Shown one piece after another: positions 45,658-54,198 of a stretch of DNA of 64,000 nt. Below the pieces are notes generated by a model. The model had not been told where the DNA came from. It ran no database searches and saw only the letters and a program-made list of their open reading frames with translations. Made by a program: the position numbers and the translations under genes. The stretch comes from Salinispora vitiensis (lineage in GTDB: Bacteria > Actinomycetota > Actinomycetes > Mycobacteriales > Micromonosporaceae), in assembly GCF_000378825.1 (NCBI RefSeq), contig NZ_KB900388.1:4099901-4163900 (forward strand). Direction: 5' to 3'. Position 1 is the stretch's first letter, and the number at the start of each line of letters is the position of its first letter.

Positions 45658-47192
45658 GACCGGTCGGCGGCCGGGGCCGAGGTCTCGGCGGCCCGCTTCT
45701 GCCGGGGCCAGATGGTGTAGGAGAACGACCAGAGAAAGTCCACGATCAGCACGGTCACCCAGATCCGACTGACCGTCATCAGGGTCGGGGCGTCATCCGG
45801 GACCATACCGCGCAACTTGGCCTGGATCCAGGAGTCACCGGCGAACCAGATGCCCGCCTGAGCGGCGACGAACAGCGCCAGATGCTGGAACCAACGCACC
45901 CGTTCCTTACGCGCGTGGTCAAGATCTGGCCCGGTTGGCACGTCCGGCGTTGCCTGTTGGCCACTGCCCGTCTGTCGTCGGGTCTCATCCGTGTGCGAGC
46001 CGGCCGCCGTGCCGGTGACGGCGGTCGTGGCGGTCTCGCGAGGCGAAGTCCGCGGCCGGCTCGGCAGCCCCAGGGACGCCACCGCGAACGGCACGAGCAG
46101 CGCCGCCACCAAAAGAACCCCCGCCGCCGCGAAACACGCGGCCCGCCAACCACCGGCACCGTAGAGCAGGCCGAAGGCTGCCGGGCCGATCAGGGCGCCA
46201 ACCAGTTGGGCACCCTCGTAGAGACCCATCCCGCGGCCGAGTGCCGCCCCTGACGCCTCGGCGACAGTGGCCTCTTGGACCGGGATGGCGGCGGCGAAGC
46301 AGACACTGGCTCCGGCCCAGATCACGGTGATCAGCCACGGATCAGGGGCGAGGGCCAGCCCTCCGGCGGTCGCGGCGCTGGCGATCAGCGCGAGGCCGAG
46401 GGTGCTACCGCGACCGATGGCTCTGGTGACCTTGTGGGTGTTGCCCGCCAGCAGGATGAACACGAGGAATCCCGGGGCGAACACGGTGGCGATCTCGACG
46501 GGGCTGAGGTCGAACTCGCGTTGCAGATGCAGCAGGAGCAGCAGGCCGACTCCCGCCTCGGCGGTGGCCGTCACCGCGGTCAGCGCGAGAAGCGGCATGA
46601 GTTTCCGGCCGACCTGACCCATCCCCCGGTCGGACGGCCGGGGACGCGGTGCCGACCGTTCCGAGAGCAGAACCGCCGCGGCTGCCAGAGCCGCCACCCC
46701 ACCAGCGGCGAACACCGCGGGATAGCCGAGCCAGTCCAGCAGGACGAACGCCCCGATGAAGCCGACGAAAGCGCCCTGCCCCTCGGCGGCGAGGAGTTGA
46801 CCGTACGCCGCGACACCACCGGTCTCCCCCACCTTCGCGCGCACGGCCACCCAGAACAGAGCACCGCCGACACCACCCACCGCGGCGGCGCCGAAGGCCG
46901 CGGCAAGGTTGGGTGCGAGCGCGTAGCCACCGAGTGAGATCGCGTAGAGAATCGCCCCCAGTGCGGCGATCCGACCACGGTCGAACCGGTCGCTGAGGAT
47001 GCCCGCCAGCGGTCGGGCCACCAGGGAGAGCGCAGCCTCGACGGCGACGACGGCCCCCACCTGAGCCGGGGTGGCCCCGAGTTCGGCGGTGGCCCAGAGC
47101 GGAACGAGGAAGTCGACCACCTCGGCGGGCGCGCGGGTGAGGGCAGCTGCGTTGGGCGCCGTCGACGGTGCGCTTCTGGCGTCACGGGACAT
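45654..47192 (-). CDS. MFS efflux transporter with C-terminal extension
   Basis: A 512-residue major facilitator. It has the DRFDRGRIAALGAILY loop between helices 2 and 3, about twelve helices, and an extra soluble stretch (about residues 395-440) followed by two more hydrophobic helices (LFVAAQAGIWFAG and WVTVLIVDFLWSFSYTIW). The last part resembles a fused small membrane domain. It is co-directional with and overlaps a TetR gene by 11 bp, so it is likely a regulated exporter. ATG 47192 is chosen because longer starts lie inside tetR. Confidence 0.87.
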   Translation of the reverse strand: MSRDARSAPSTAPNAAALTRAPAEVVDFLVPLWATAELGATPAQVGAVVAVEAALSLVARPLAGILSDRFDRGRIAALGAILYAISLGGYALAPNLAAAFGAAAVGGVGGALFWVAVRAKVGETGGVAAYGQLLAAEGQGAFVGFIGAFVLLDWLGYPAVFAAGGVAALAAAAVLLSERSAPRPRPSDRGMGQVGRKLMPLLALTAVTATAEAGVGLLLLLHLQREFDLSPVEIATVFAPGFLVFILLAGNTHKVTRAIGRGSTLGLALIASAATAGGLALAPDPWLITVIWAGASVCFAAAIPVQEATVAEASGAALGRGMGLYEGAQLVGALIGPAAFGLLYGAGGWRAACFAAAGVLLVAALLVPFAVASLGLPSRPRTSPRETATTAVTGTAAGSHTDETRRQTGSGQQATPDVPTGPDLDHARKERVRWFQHLALFVAAQAGIWFAGDSWIQAKLRGMVPDDAPTLMTVSRIWVTVLIVDFLWSFSYTIWPRQKRAAETSAPAADRS

Positions 47193-47775
47193 GAAAGATC
47201 CAATCCAGGTAGACGTCGATAGCGCGACGGAGGAAGTCCGCCGGCAACTCATCGGGACTCAGCAGTGCGTGCATGGTGAGGCCGTCGACCAGCGCGAGCA
47301 GGATGGTGGCCGCCATTTTCGGGTCCACGTCGGACAGATTCCCGTCGTCACGTGCCTCGCTCAGCCTGCTCTCGTAGTGCGCGCGGATCTGCCGCAGACC
47401 TGTCGCATGCGCCTCACCGAGCGACTCGGACACGAGGCTCCGCGCCGCGAAGGCGAGCCAGATCCGGTTCGCGAGCTCCGCGGGCGGGTTGAGTGGCATC
47501 ATCGCTGCCATCTCGCGGTGGATCTCCGCACGGATCGACGCCGCCGGCGGCAACGCGTCCAGCCGCGAGATCAGTCGTTCGGTCACCTGCTCGATCGCGA
47601 AGAGCAGCAACTCGTCCTTGGTGCGGAAGTAGTACTGCACAGCACCGATCGACACTCCGGTCCGAGCGGCCACCTCTCGGATGCTGACCTCGTCAAGCCC
47701 GCGCTCACCCGCGATGGCCAGGACAGCGTCCGCCAGTTGCCGCCGCCGCTGATTGGCCGGCTTTCCGTCCGTCAT
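47182..47775 (-). CDS. TetR-family regulator
   Basis: A 197-residue protein with an N-terminal HTH (SIREVAARTGVSIGAVQYYF, residues 25-45) and a ligand-binding C-terminal domain. A palindromic operator-like site ATACGTCTGTAT lies 12 bp upstream, and the identical site recurs at 53.3 kb. It sits in a leftward operon S9 peptidase-tetR-MFS-hydrolase. It probably represses its own operon and one promoter pair near 53.3 kb in response to a ligand. Confidence 0.9.
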   Translation of the reverse strand: MTDGKPANQRRRQLADAVLAIAGERGLDEVSIREVAARTGVSIGAVQYYFRTKDELLLFAIEQVTERLISRLDALPPAASIRAEIHREMAAMMPLNPPAELANRIWLAFAARSLVSESLGEAHATGLRQIRAHYESRLSEARDDGNLSDVDPKMAATILLALVDGLTMHALLSPDELPADFLRRAIDVYLDWIFHVP

Positions 47776-47784
47776 GCGACGGCA

Positions 47785-49833
47785 CTATACGTCTGTATTG
47801 TGCACTTGTGAACCCTTCAGCGCCTGGTCGAAGAACTGCCGTTCGAGTGGCAACAGGCCGGCCAGGATGGCCGCTGACGGAACGTGACCGACCCCGCCCA
47901 ACGACATCATCCAGTGTGGACGACGGGCCGCCAGCAGCTCTGCCGAGAGTCGGAATGCGTGCACGGGAAGGACGTTGTCGTCGAGCAGTCCCTGCACCAA
48001 CAGGAGGGGTCTGCGCAGCGCCGCGGCCGAGCCGATCAGCGAGTTGTCCTGATAGGTCGTCCCGTCGGCCGGCAAACCGAGGTAACGCTCCGAATACGCG
48101 CTGTCGTAGAGCGACCAGTCGGTGACCGGAGCGATGGCGCTGGCCACGTGGAAGACGTCCGGACGACGGAGCACCGCGAGGGCGGCCAGGAACCCGCCGA
48201 AGGACGACCCGCGGATGCCCACCCGGGACAGGTCCAGATCGGGATGCCGCTCGCCGAGGTGGTGCAGGGTGTCGACCTGGTCCGCCAGCACCACGTCGGC
48301 GAGACGCCGCCACACCGCCTTCTCCCAAGCGGGGGACACGCCGGGCGTCCCGCGTCCGTCGATGGTTACCACCGCGTACCCCTGATCCGCCCACCACTGG
48401 CGGTTCAACCACGGGGACCAGCCGGCCCGTACCTCCTGCTGGCCGGGGCCGCCATAACTCTGCACGAGGACCGGGAGGCGGTTCCCCGGACGGTGGTCTC
48501 GCGGGAACAGGACCGCCGCCGGGATCCGCCGTTCACCTACCCGGGCCAGAACCGGCGCGGGCCGGCACGCCGGGACGGCGGACTGGTCCGCCAACCGGTG
48601 CTCCCCGTTCGGGCCGTGGATCGTCCACCGGACGCCGGGCGCGTCCTGCAAGGCGGAGCCCACCACCAGGGTTCCGGCCGCGGCCAGCCCGTCATGCCAA
48701 CCAGGCCGCCCGGTGAGGCGCTCGGGTTGACCGCCGCCCGGTCGGATCTGGTACACGTGCTGCTCGGCCGGAGAGGAACCGCTGCCGATCACCACGAGGT
48801 CTTCGCCGAGCGCGCCGACGACCGCCCGGACGTAGAGCCATGCCGGAGTGGCTGGTCGGTCATCCACCAGGATCTGCCGGCAGTCGGTGCCAGCGGTGTC
48901 GACCGACCGGACGATTCCTCCCCCGGGCGACCAGCAGGGGGTACCGGGGACCGGCGCGAGCCAGCGGTCGTCGGCATCCTCGTGCAGGACACTTGTCTCA
49001 CCGGTGGGCACCTCCACCTGGAGCACCTGAGCGACGCGCTGTGCCCGGTCGAGCACCAGGAGCAGCGGCGGTCGGCCGGCCGACCAGCTCACGTGGTGGA
49101 GGTAGGGGAATCGAGCGTTGTCCCAGTCGATCGCGCGGCGGTGGCCGGCCAGATCGATCAGGTGCAGGCTCACGTCGGCGTTGGCGGCTCCGGCACAGGG
49201 GTACCGGACGACCCGGGGAGGCTCCGCCGGCGCCTCCGGATCCGCCAGGTGCCAGGGTGTGACCGCGCCCGTGCCCACCCGGGCGGCGATCAGACGGCCG
49301 CCGTCCGGCGCCCACCAGAAGCCTCGGTTCCGGCCGAACTCCGCAGCCGCCACCAGCTCCGCTTCGCCCCACCTGGTCGTCGGCCCGGTGGATGACGCCA
49401 ACACCCGGTCGCCATCGGCGCCGGTCACCCGAAGATCGCCGTTGCCGACGTACGCGACCAGCCGCCCGGTCGGGTCGGGACGGGGGTCGGCGACGTCGAG
49501 GGCTGCCGGGAGTGCCGTCGACGTCCCGCCGACGGCGTCGACCAGACGCAGGCCGTCCCGGGTCCGGTACGCCGCCGCCGTACCGGACTGGTTCAGGGCG
49601 TACCCGCCGATCACGGGCTGCCCCTCGGAGAGCTGTCGGGTGTGGCCGGTGGTGGCGTCGCACACCCAGAGGTGGTCTTCACCGTCGGTCGGTCCGCCGG
49701 AGCGGAGAAAGAAGACCCGTAATCCGTCCTCGGACAGCCCCACCATTTTTGGCGCACCACGACTAAATCGGTCAGTATCGGCATATTGGGATAGATAGTT
49801 GTCTCGGCGAGAGGCGTCAGGCGTGGCATTCAT
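47785..49833 (-). CDS. S9 family prolyl-oligopeptidase/DPP-like peptidase, candidate leader peptidase
   Basis: A 682-residue protein. An N-terminal beta-propeller (about residues 30-410) is followed by an alpha/beta hydrolase domain with nucleophile GIRGSSFGG near 542, Asp in QGLLDDNVLP near 617 and His in GGVGHVPS near 650. S9 prolyl oligopeptidases remove the leader in some class III systems (for example FlaP). With the tricorn-like enzyme this gives two candidate leader-processing peptidases. ATG 49833 is preceded by a short purine-rich stretch (GAGATGCCGAGG) rather than a strong site. Confidence 0.9.
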   Translation of the reverse strand: MNATPDASRRDNYLSQYADTDRFSRGAPKMVGLSEDGLRVFFLRSGGPTDGEDHLWVCDATTGHTRQLSEGQPVIGGYALNQSGTAAAYRTRDGLRLVDAVGGTSTALPAALDVADPRPDPTGRLVAYVGNGDLRVTGADGDRVLASSTGPTTRWGEAELVAAAEFGRNRGFWWAPDGGRLIAARVGTGAVTPWHLADPEAPAEPPRVVRYPCAGAANADVSLHLIDLAGHRRAIDWDNARFPYLHHVSWSAGRPPLLLVLDRAQRVAQVLQVEVPTGETSVLHEDADDRWLAPVPGTPCWSPGGGIVRSVDTAGTDCRQILVDDRPATPAWLYVRAVVGALGEDLVVIGSGSSPAEQHVYQIRPGGGQPERLTGRPGWHDGLAAAGTLVVGSALQDAPGVRWTIHGPNGEHRLADQSAVPACRPAPVLARVGERRIPAAVLFPRDHRPGNRLPVLVQSYGGPGQQEVRAGWSPWLNRQWWADQGYAVVTIDGRGTPGVSPAWEKAVWRRLADVVLADQVDTLHHLGERHPDLDLSRVGIRGSSFGGFLAALAVLRRPDVFHVASAIAPVTDWSLYDSAYSERYLGLPADGTTYQDNSLIGSAAALRRPLLLVQGLLDDNVLPVHAFRLSAELLAARRPHWMMSLGGVGHVPSAAILAGLLPLERQFFDQALKGSQVHNTDV
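47787..47798. promoter_or_regulatory. TetR-type operator, site 1
   Basis: ATACGTCTGTAT: half-sites ATAC and GTAT around GTCT. It lies 12 bp upstream of tetR, overlapping the last codons of the S9 peptidase gene, and is identical to 53320-53331. Likely autoregulatory operator. Confidence 0.6.
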
Positions 49834-49877
49834 CGCGGGTCCTCGGCATCTCAGCAGGGCGCGGTCGAGCCGGTCGA

Positions 49878-49901
49878 TGACATCTTGTCATGCCCTTGAC
49901 T
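49878..49901 (+). promoter_or_regulatory. TGACATCTTGTCA motif upstream of the acyl-AMP ligase
   Basis: The inverted repeat TGACA-TCT-TGTCA (49878-49890) includes CTTGTCATG (49884-49892) and is followed by TTGACT (49896-49901). The ligase start is at 49931 and the divergent S9 peptidase start at 49833. Same motif family as the other sites of the island. Confidence 0.55.
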
Positions 49902-49930
49902 GAACTTTACAGACCCGGCATCGTGCTTGC

Positions 49931-51379
49931 ATGACGATGAAGCTCGGAGCTTCGGCAACCCTCGCCGAGGATGGAGGAGCGGCCCGCATTGCCGGCTCCG
50001 ACGTTCGCCTCGAGGGAGCCGACCTGCACACCGTCGTGGCCGGCCGGGTGGCCCGGTTCCGCTCCGCCGGCATCGGCGCCGGCGACCGGGTGATGGTGCA
50101 CGGCGACAACTCGGTCGCGTACGTGGTCACCCTGCTGGCGCTGATGCATCTCGATGCCTCGATCGTGCTCGTCGACCACCGGCAGACCCGCACGGAAACC
50201 GAAGACGCCCTGACCCGGGTCAACGCCCGCTGGCTCCTGCACGACGGCGCAACCGCGCCGGTCGACCTGGGGTCGGGTCGGACGCTCCGCTACGACGTCG
50301 ACGGCCCGGCGCCGCCGGTCGCGGAGAAGATCTCGCTCGTCGCGTGGGGTGCTCGGTCGGACGCGGTTATCCTCTGGTCGTCCGGAACGACCGGACCGGC
50401 CAAGGGAGTGGTGAAGTCAGGCCACTCGGTGTTCGTGAACTGCAGACAGACCATCCGCGCCATGGGTTACCGCCCGGACGACGTCCTGGCGCCGTGGCTG
50501 CCGTTCTCCCACCAGTACGGCCTGTCGCTCGTACTCATCTGGTGGTTGACCGGCTGCGGCCTCACCCTCAGCGACTACCGTCGGATCGATCGGGCGTTGG
50601 CCGACGTCCGACGATGCGGCGTCACCATGGTGGACGCCACCCCGTCCACCTACCACACCCTGGTCAACCTGATCAGACGTCGTCCAGAGGCGGTTGCCGA
50701 GCTCGGCTCGGTGCGGGCCTGGGGCGTCGGCGGCGCTCCGCTGTCCGGGATGCTCGGTGACGCCTTTCTGGCCACGGTGGGCAGCCCACTGCTTGACGGC
50801 TACGGTCTCACCGAGGTCGGCAACGTTGCCCTCGCCACCCCGGAGCATCCCCGAGCGTGTGGGCGGCCCCTGCCTGGCGTCGAGGTCCGGATCCGCGCCG
50901 ACTCCGGGAGGCTCGCCGCCCCCGGGTCGCTGGGTGAGGTGGAGGTTCGCTCTCCAGGTCTGATGACCGGCTACCTCAGCGACGACGGCCGGGTGACGCC
51001 CCCACCCGACGACTGGTACCAGACTCACGACCTCGGCATGCTCGACGCGGAGGGGAATCTCCAGGTGATCGGCCGCAAGCACGCCGTACACCGGCACGGC
51101 TACACGCTGTATCCGGCGAGCATCGAGAAGCGGGCCGAACGCTGCGGGCAGCCGGTCAAGGTGCTGGCGATCGAGAACGAGCGGAGCGGCGCCCGGTTGG
51201 CCTTCGTGGTCGCCGATCCGGAGGGCCGACCGACTCGGCACTGGCGTGAACAGCTCTGTGCGGTCCTGGCCGCCTACGAGCACCCCAACAGCGTGCTCGT
51301 CGTGCCGGAGTATCCGGTCAACGGCAACGGCAAGATCGACATGGCCGCGCTCCGGACGATCGTCCAACCCGACGACTGA
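49931..51379 (+). CDS. acyl-AMP ligase (ANL family)
   Basis: A 482-residue adenylate-forming enzyme. It has the P-loop SSGTTGPAKGVVK, the A5-type YGLTEVGN, and the late YPVNGNGKIDMAAL (catalytic Lys in the usual end segment). It is shorter than long-chain CoA ligases and has no carrier domain. It could activate a fatty or aryl acid to acyl-CoA or acyl-ACP as a starter. It is transcribed alone, converging on KS 6. Substrate is not readable. Confidence 0.9.
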   Translation: MTMKLGASATLAEDGGAARIAGSDVRLEGADLHTVVAGRVARFRSAGIGAGDRVMVHGDNSVAYVVTLLALMHLDASIVLVDHRQTRTETEDALTRVNARWLLHDGATAPVDLGSGRTLRYDVDGPAPPVAEKISLVAWGARSDAVILWSSGTTGPAKGVVKSGHSVFVNCRQTIRAMGYRPDDVLAPWLPFSHQYGLSLVLIWWLTGCGLTLSDYRRIDRALADVRRCGVTMVDATPSTYHTLVNLIRRRPEAVAELGSVRAWGVGGAPLSGMLGDAFLATVGSPLLDGYGLTEVGNVALATPEHPRACGRPLPGVEVRIRADSGRLAAPGSLGEVEVRSPGLMTGYLSDDGRVTPPPDDWYQTHDLGMLDAEGNLQVIGRKHAVHRHGYTLYPASIEKRAERCGQPVKVLAIENERSGARLAFVVADPEGRPTRHWREQLCAVLAAYEHPNSVLVVPEYPVNGNGKIDMAALRTIVQPDD

Positions 51380-51497
51380 CAGCAGTTGCGGCCTCGGGCG
51401 CCGCAGGCCGCCGTCCGGGCCGACTGGCCGGGCGGGATCGGCTCATGTCACGGTGGCACCGGACAACGACCTCGTCACCGATCAGGGGCACCGGCTG

Positions 51498-52616
51498 TCA
51501 GCCGACCCTGGTCAGGACCAGGGTCGCGTTGTTGCCGCCGAACCCCATGCTGTTGACCGCCGCGGTCGTCCCCCTACCGGTGGCGATCCGCAGCCGGCCG
51601 AACCGTACCCGTCGGGTCGGTTCCGGCCGGGACAGTCCGGCCACCGCCGGCACGTGTCCGGTCCGAAGGGCGTGCACGACGGCGGCGATGCTGGGCAGCG
51701 CCGATACGTGCAACAGGTGCCCGATGGCACCCTTGTGTGAGGTCACCGGCAATTCGTCGAGCTCCATCGTGGCGGCGACCGCCTCGATGGCGGACAGCTC
51801 CGCGGCGTCCCCCTGCGGGGTCCCGGTGGCGTGGCCGTGCACGTGGTCGAGTCGCTGCACCTGGGCGTCGGCCAGCGCGGTGCGCATACAACGCTCGATG
51901 AGGAGGGGATCGGACGCGGCAGGTTTGGTACCACCGATCTGAGCGGCCACGCCGGCCAGCAGCACGTCAGCGGCGGCCCCCCGGCGGCGCGCGTGGTCGG
52001 CCCGCTCCAGCACGAGGGCACCGGCTCCCTCGCCGAGGCTGATGCCGTTCCGGTCGAGGTCGAACGGCCGCCCACCGGACGGGCTGATCGCCCTGACGAC
52101 CTGCATGCTGGCGTACTCGTACTCGTTGAGCACGCTCGAGCCCGCGACCAGTGCCACATCGGCCAGGCCGCCGCGGATCACGGTCCGGGCGAATCCAACG
52201 GCGAAGGCGGCCGAAGCGCAGGCGTGCGAGAGGTAGGCATCCGGCTGGCGGGCCAGCATGGTGGTCGCCGGACCCACGAACTCGTCCCACCCCGGGCCGG
52301 CCTCGGCTGGCGCCGGCTCCCAGGGTGCCTGACCGACGAAGGCGACAAGTGCCCTACGGCTGGGGAGAGACGACAGCCGAGCGTCCGTGAGCGCCTCGTG
52401 GACCGCCTGATCAAGGTAGAACTGCTTGCGCGGTACGGACTGTGCTTCCGGCCGCGGCCCCTGACCCGCGATGCTGCTCTCGAGCAGGCTACCGCGACCG
52501 GTGACGGACCCGAGCGCCACTGCTCCCGCCGAGAAACCGTCCGTGAACGCGGGCACACCGCTACCGAACGGAGTGACAAGTCCGATACCGCTGATGACAA
52601 CGTCGGTGGGCGTCAT
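51498..52616 (-). CDS. beta-ketoacyl synthase 6, catalytically complete
   Basis: A 372-residue KS with Cys in SHACASAAFAVG, His in GHATGTPQGD and His in KGAIGHLLHVS, plus NSMGFGGNN near the end. ATG 52616 overlaps the stop of the KS-like gene upstream (ATGA), so the two are a translationally coupled pair. It resembles the short KSs of aryl-polyene and reducing type II systems. It may initiate a chain with the acyl group activated by the nearby ligase. Confidence 0.9.
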   Translation of the reverse strand: MTPTDVVISGIGLVTPFGSGVPAFTDGFSAGAVALGSVTGRGSLLESSIAGQGPRPEAQSVPRKQFYLDQAVHEALTDARLSSLPSRRALVAFVGQAPWEPAPAEAGPGWDEFVGPATTMLARQPDAYLSHACASAAFAVGFARTVIRGGLADVALVAGSSVLNEYEYASMQVVRAISPSGGRPFDLDRNGISLGEGAGALVLERADHARRRGAAADVLLAGVAAQIGGTKPAASDPLLIERCMRTALADAQVQRLDHVHGHATGTPQGDAAELSAIEAVAATMELDELPVTSHKGAIGHLLHVSALPSIAAVVHALRTGHVPAVAGLSRPEPTRRVRFGRLRIATGRGTTAAVNSMGFGGNNATLVLTRVG

Positions 52617-53371
52617 TCCGCACCCGTTGCCGGTTGTGATCCCGCGAGCGCGGCCAGTGCCGGGAGGAGATCGCCCGGGAGATCCGCCGCCGGTACGCCG
52701 ACGAGCGCCCGGCCCGTGTGCCGCACGGCCGGCCAGCGCGCCGCCGTCACCAGGCACCCGGGATCGGTGAAGTCGTCGGCGCGTACCGGAGCGACCTCAC
52801 AGAGAACCACCGCCGGCGCGCTCAGGCTCATCGCGCCGGCGATGCCGATGGCGTCCACGGCCGAGGTCGTGGCGAGGAGGTACGTGCTTCCGTGCCAACT
52901 GGCCGTGCCGGCGGCGTAGGGCCGGAAGAGCTCCGAGGTCTCGAGTCCGGTCGAGTCGGAAGGGCGCAGAGCGCGGTGGGGGTCGGCACGGCGACGGGCG
53001 AACCGTCGAACGGTCCAGTCCGTCCACGCGTCTGCGAGCACGAGTACGACGGCCCTCGCCCGGGCCGGCTCCGACACGTCCTCCAGCAGCGCGGAGAGGA
53101 CGGCACCCACCGCCCCTGGTGCGCGGCCGCCGACAGCTGACCCGACGGTCAGACCTGCGGCGTACCGTTCGAGTGCCCTCAGCGCCGGACCCTCGGTGCT
53201 GCCCACCGCGACGTCGGGTGTCGACTGCCGTGACACCGGCCCGGAACGCTCTAACAAGTCGCTGTCATGAAACAACACACCCTCCAGCCCGATCAGGTCC
53301 CAAGACTGCAGCGCGCTGCATACGTCTGTATAGTCGTCCACGAGTGGCCTTGCAAGTCTTGATCGATGCAA
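52613..53371 (-). CDS. KS-like protein without recognisable nucleophile
   Basis: The frame gives 252 residues from TTG 53371. A more likely start is GTG 53278 or TTG 53275, because the TetR-type operator at 53320-53331 and a possible TATACA promoter element lie inside the longer frame. The part around GSTYLLATTSAVDAIGIAGAM looks like the nucleophile helix of a KS with the Cys replaced, and the C-terminal half is missing. Coupled to KS 6, it may be its inactive partner. The family assignment is weak. Confidence 0.55.
   Translation of the reverse strand: MHRSRLARPLVDDYTDVCSALQSWDLIGLEGVLFHDSDLLERSGPVSRQSTPDVAVGSTEGPALRALERYAAGLTVGSAVGGRAPGAVGAVLSALLEDVSEPARARAVVLVLADAWTDWTVRRFARRRADPHRALRPSDSTGLETSELFRPYAAGTASWHGSTYLLATTSAVDAIGIAGAMSLSAPAVVLCEVAPVRADDFTDPGCLVTAARWPAVRHTGRALVGVPAADLPGDLLPALAALAGSQPATGAE
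53320..53331. promoter_or_regulatory. TetR-type operator, site 2
   Basis: ATACGTCTGTAT, identical to the site beside tetR. It sits between the KS-like/KS 6 genes (leftward) and the PPTase-like gene (rightward). On the minus strand it overlaps a TATACA -10-like element, so repression by steric block is plausible. Confidence 0.6.
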
Positions 53372-53400
53372 GTTGCGTGAGCAACCTCAGTTGTGCTCAC
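53349..53400 (+). promoter_or_regulatory. overlapping inverted repeats in the leader of the PPTase-like gene
   Basis: Several alternative stems can form: CTTGCA (53349-53354) with TGCAAG (53367-53372), GTTGC (53372-53376) with GCAAC (53381-53385), and GTGAGCA (53377-53383) with TGCTCAC (53394-53400). The overlap means only some can coexist, as in attenuators. No ligand or leader peptide is apparent. Confidence 0.35.
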
Positions 53401-53481
53401 GTGGGGAGCAGTGCCGCTTGCCATCAGTGTTGCTACTGCTGTATCACGCAGATAATAACGGCGGGTGTCAATGGGGGGTTT

Positions 53482-54198
53482 ATGTCCGCCTGGGCTAGAT
53501 TAGTCGACCCTGCTCAAGCCCGTCCCGGTTTCGTGAATATTTTTCTTGTTCGCGTTGACTGTGCAGGCCCACTCGAACACATCCTGGAACTGCTAAGCCC
53601 TGAGGAACGTGACCGGGTCCGCCGCTCCGGCCGGCCGGACTGGCGAGCCGGCTACGCCCGACGGAGGGCCACCCTACGGACACTGCTTGCCTGGCTGATG
53701 GGGCAGCCGATCCACGCACTGAAAATCACGTCGGACAGCAGCGGCCAGCCGGCCATCGGAGACCTGTCCCTGCATCTCGCCTGCGACAGCCTCGACGATC
53801 GATTACTCGTCGCTCTGGCCACCCGCAGCCGACTCGGTGTCTGCCTGCACGCGGTTCCGCCGACGGTAGGGCCCGAGGTCGACCGACTATTTGCCAACCA
53901 CGAACTATTTCACCTCCGGCAAGAGGCAAGCGCCGATCGGCCGAGGGCCGTGACTCAGATGTTCGCCCGCAAGGATGCGGCGCGGCGGCTCACCGGCCAA
54001 CTGCCGTCCGCTGCTGCCAGCGGCGTAAGGATGAGTCCGCCAGCCGGTGGAATCGCCGTCGCCACCGTTGCGGGAGAGCCTCCGATCGGCGTGGTTGATC
54101 TTCATTTCGGAGGCATTGCCGTCGGCGCGGTCGCGGTTGAACTCCCGGCCCGCGATATCCGGACCTGGTCAGTGGACTACGGCATGATCAGCGCGTGA
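53482..54198 (+). CDS. degenerate Sfp-type phosphopantetheinyl-transferase-like protein
   Basis: A 238-residue protein with the Sfp layout: LSPEERDRVRR, a basic LR-rich helix (YARRRATLRTLLAWLMG), a G-Q-P strand and a late basic helix (FARKDAARRLTG). Key catalytic motifs are altered: FNLSHS is replaced by LHLACDS, and the Mg-binding G-V-D-x-E reads GVCLH, losing Asp and Glu. It may be inactive as a PPTase and serve another role. ATG 53482 is preceded by GGGGGG. The gene ends inside the convergent XRE regulator (22 bp overlap). Confidence 0.65.
   Translation: MSAWARLVDPAQARPGFVNIFLVRVDCAGPLEHILELLSPEERDRVRRSGRPDWRAGYARRRATLRTLLAWLMGQPIHALKITSDSSGQPAIGDLSLHLACDSLDDRLLVALATRSRLGVCLHAVPPTVGPEVDRLFANHELFHLRQEASADRPRAVTQMFARKDAARRLTGQLPSAAASGVRMSPPAGGIAVATVAGEPPIGVVDLHFGGIAVGAVAVELPARDIRTWSVDYGMISA

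Noticed and set aside
49931..51379. NRPS adenylation domain
   Set aside because: The ANL enzyme is stand-alone with no carrier or condensation domain and a short acyl-ligase layout; called an acyl-AMP ligase instead.
51503..51526. CGACCCTGGTC / GACCAGGGTCG hairpin as terminator for the ligase and KS 6
   Set aside because: It lies within the last codons of KS 6 with a two-base loop; possible but not supported well enough.
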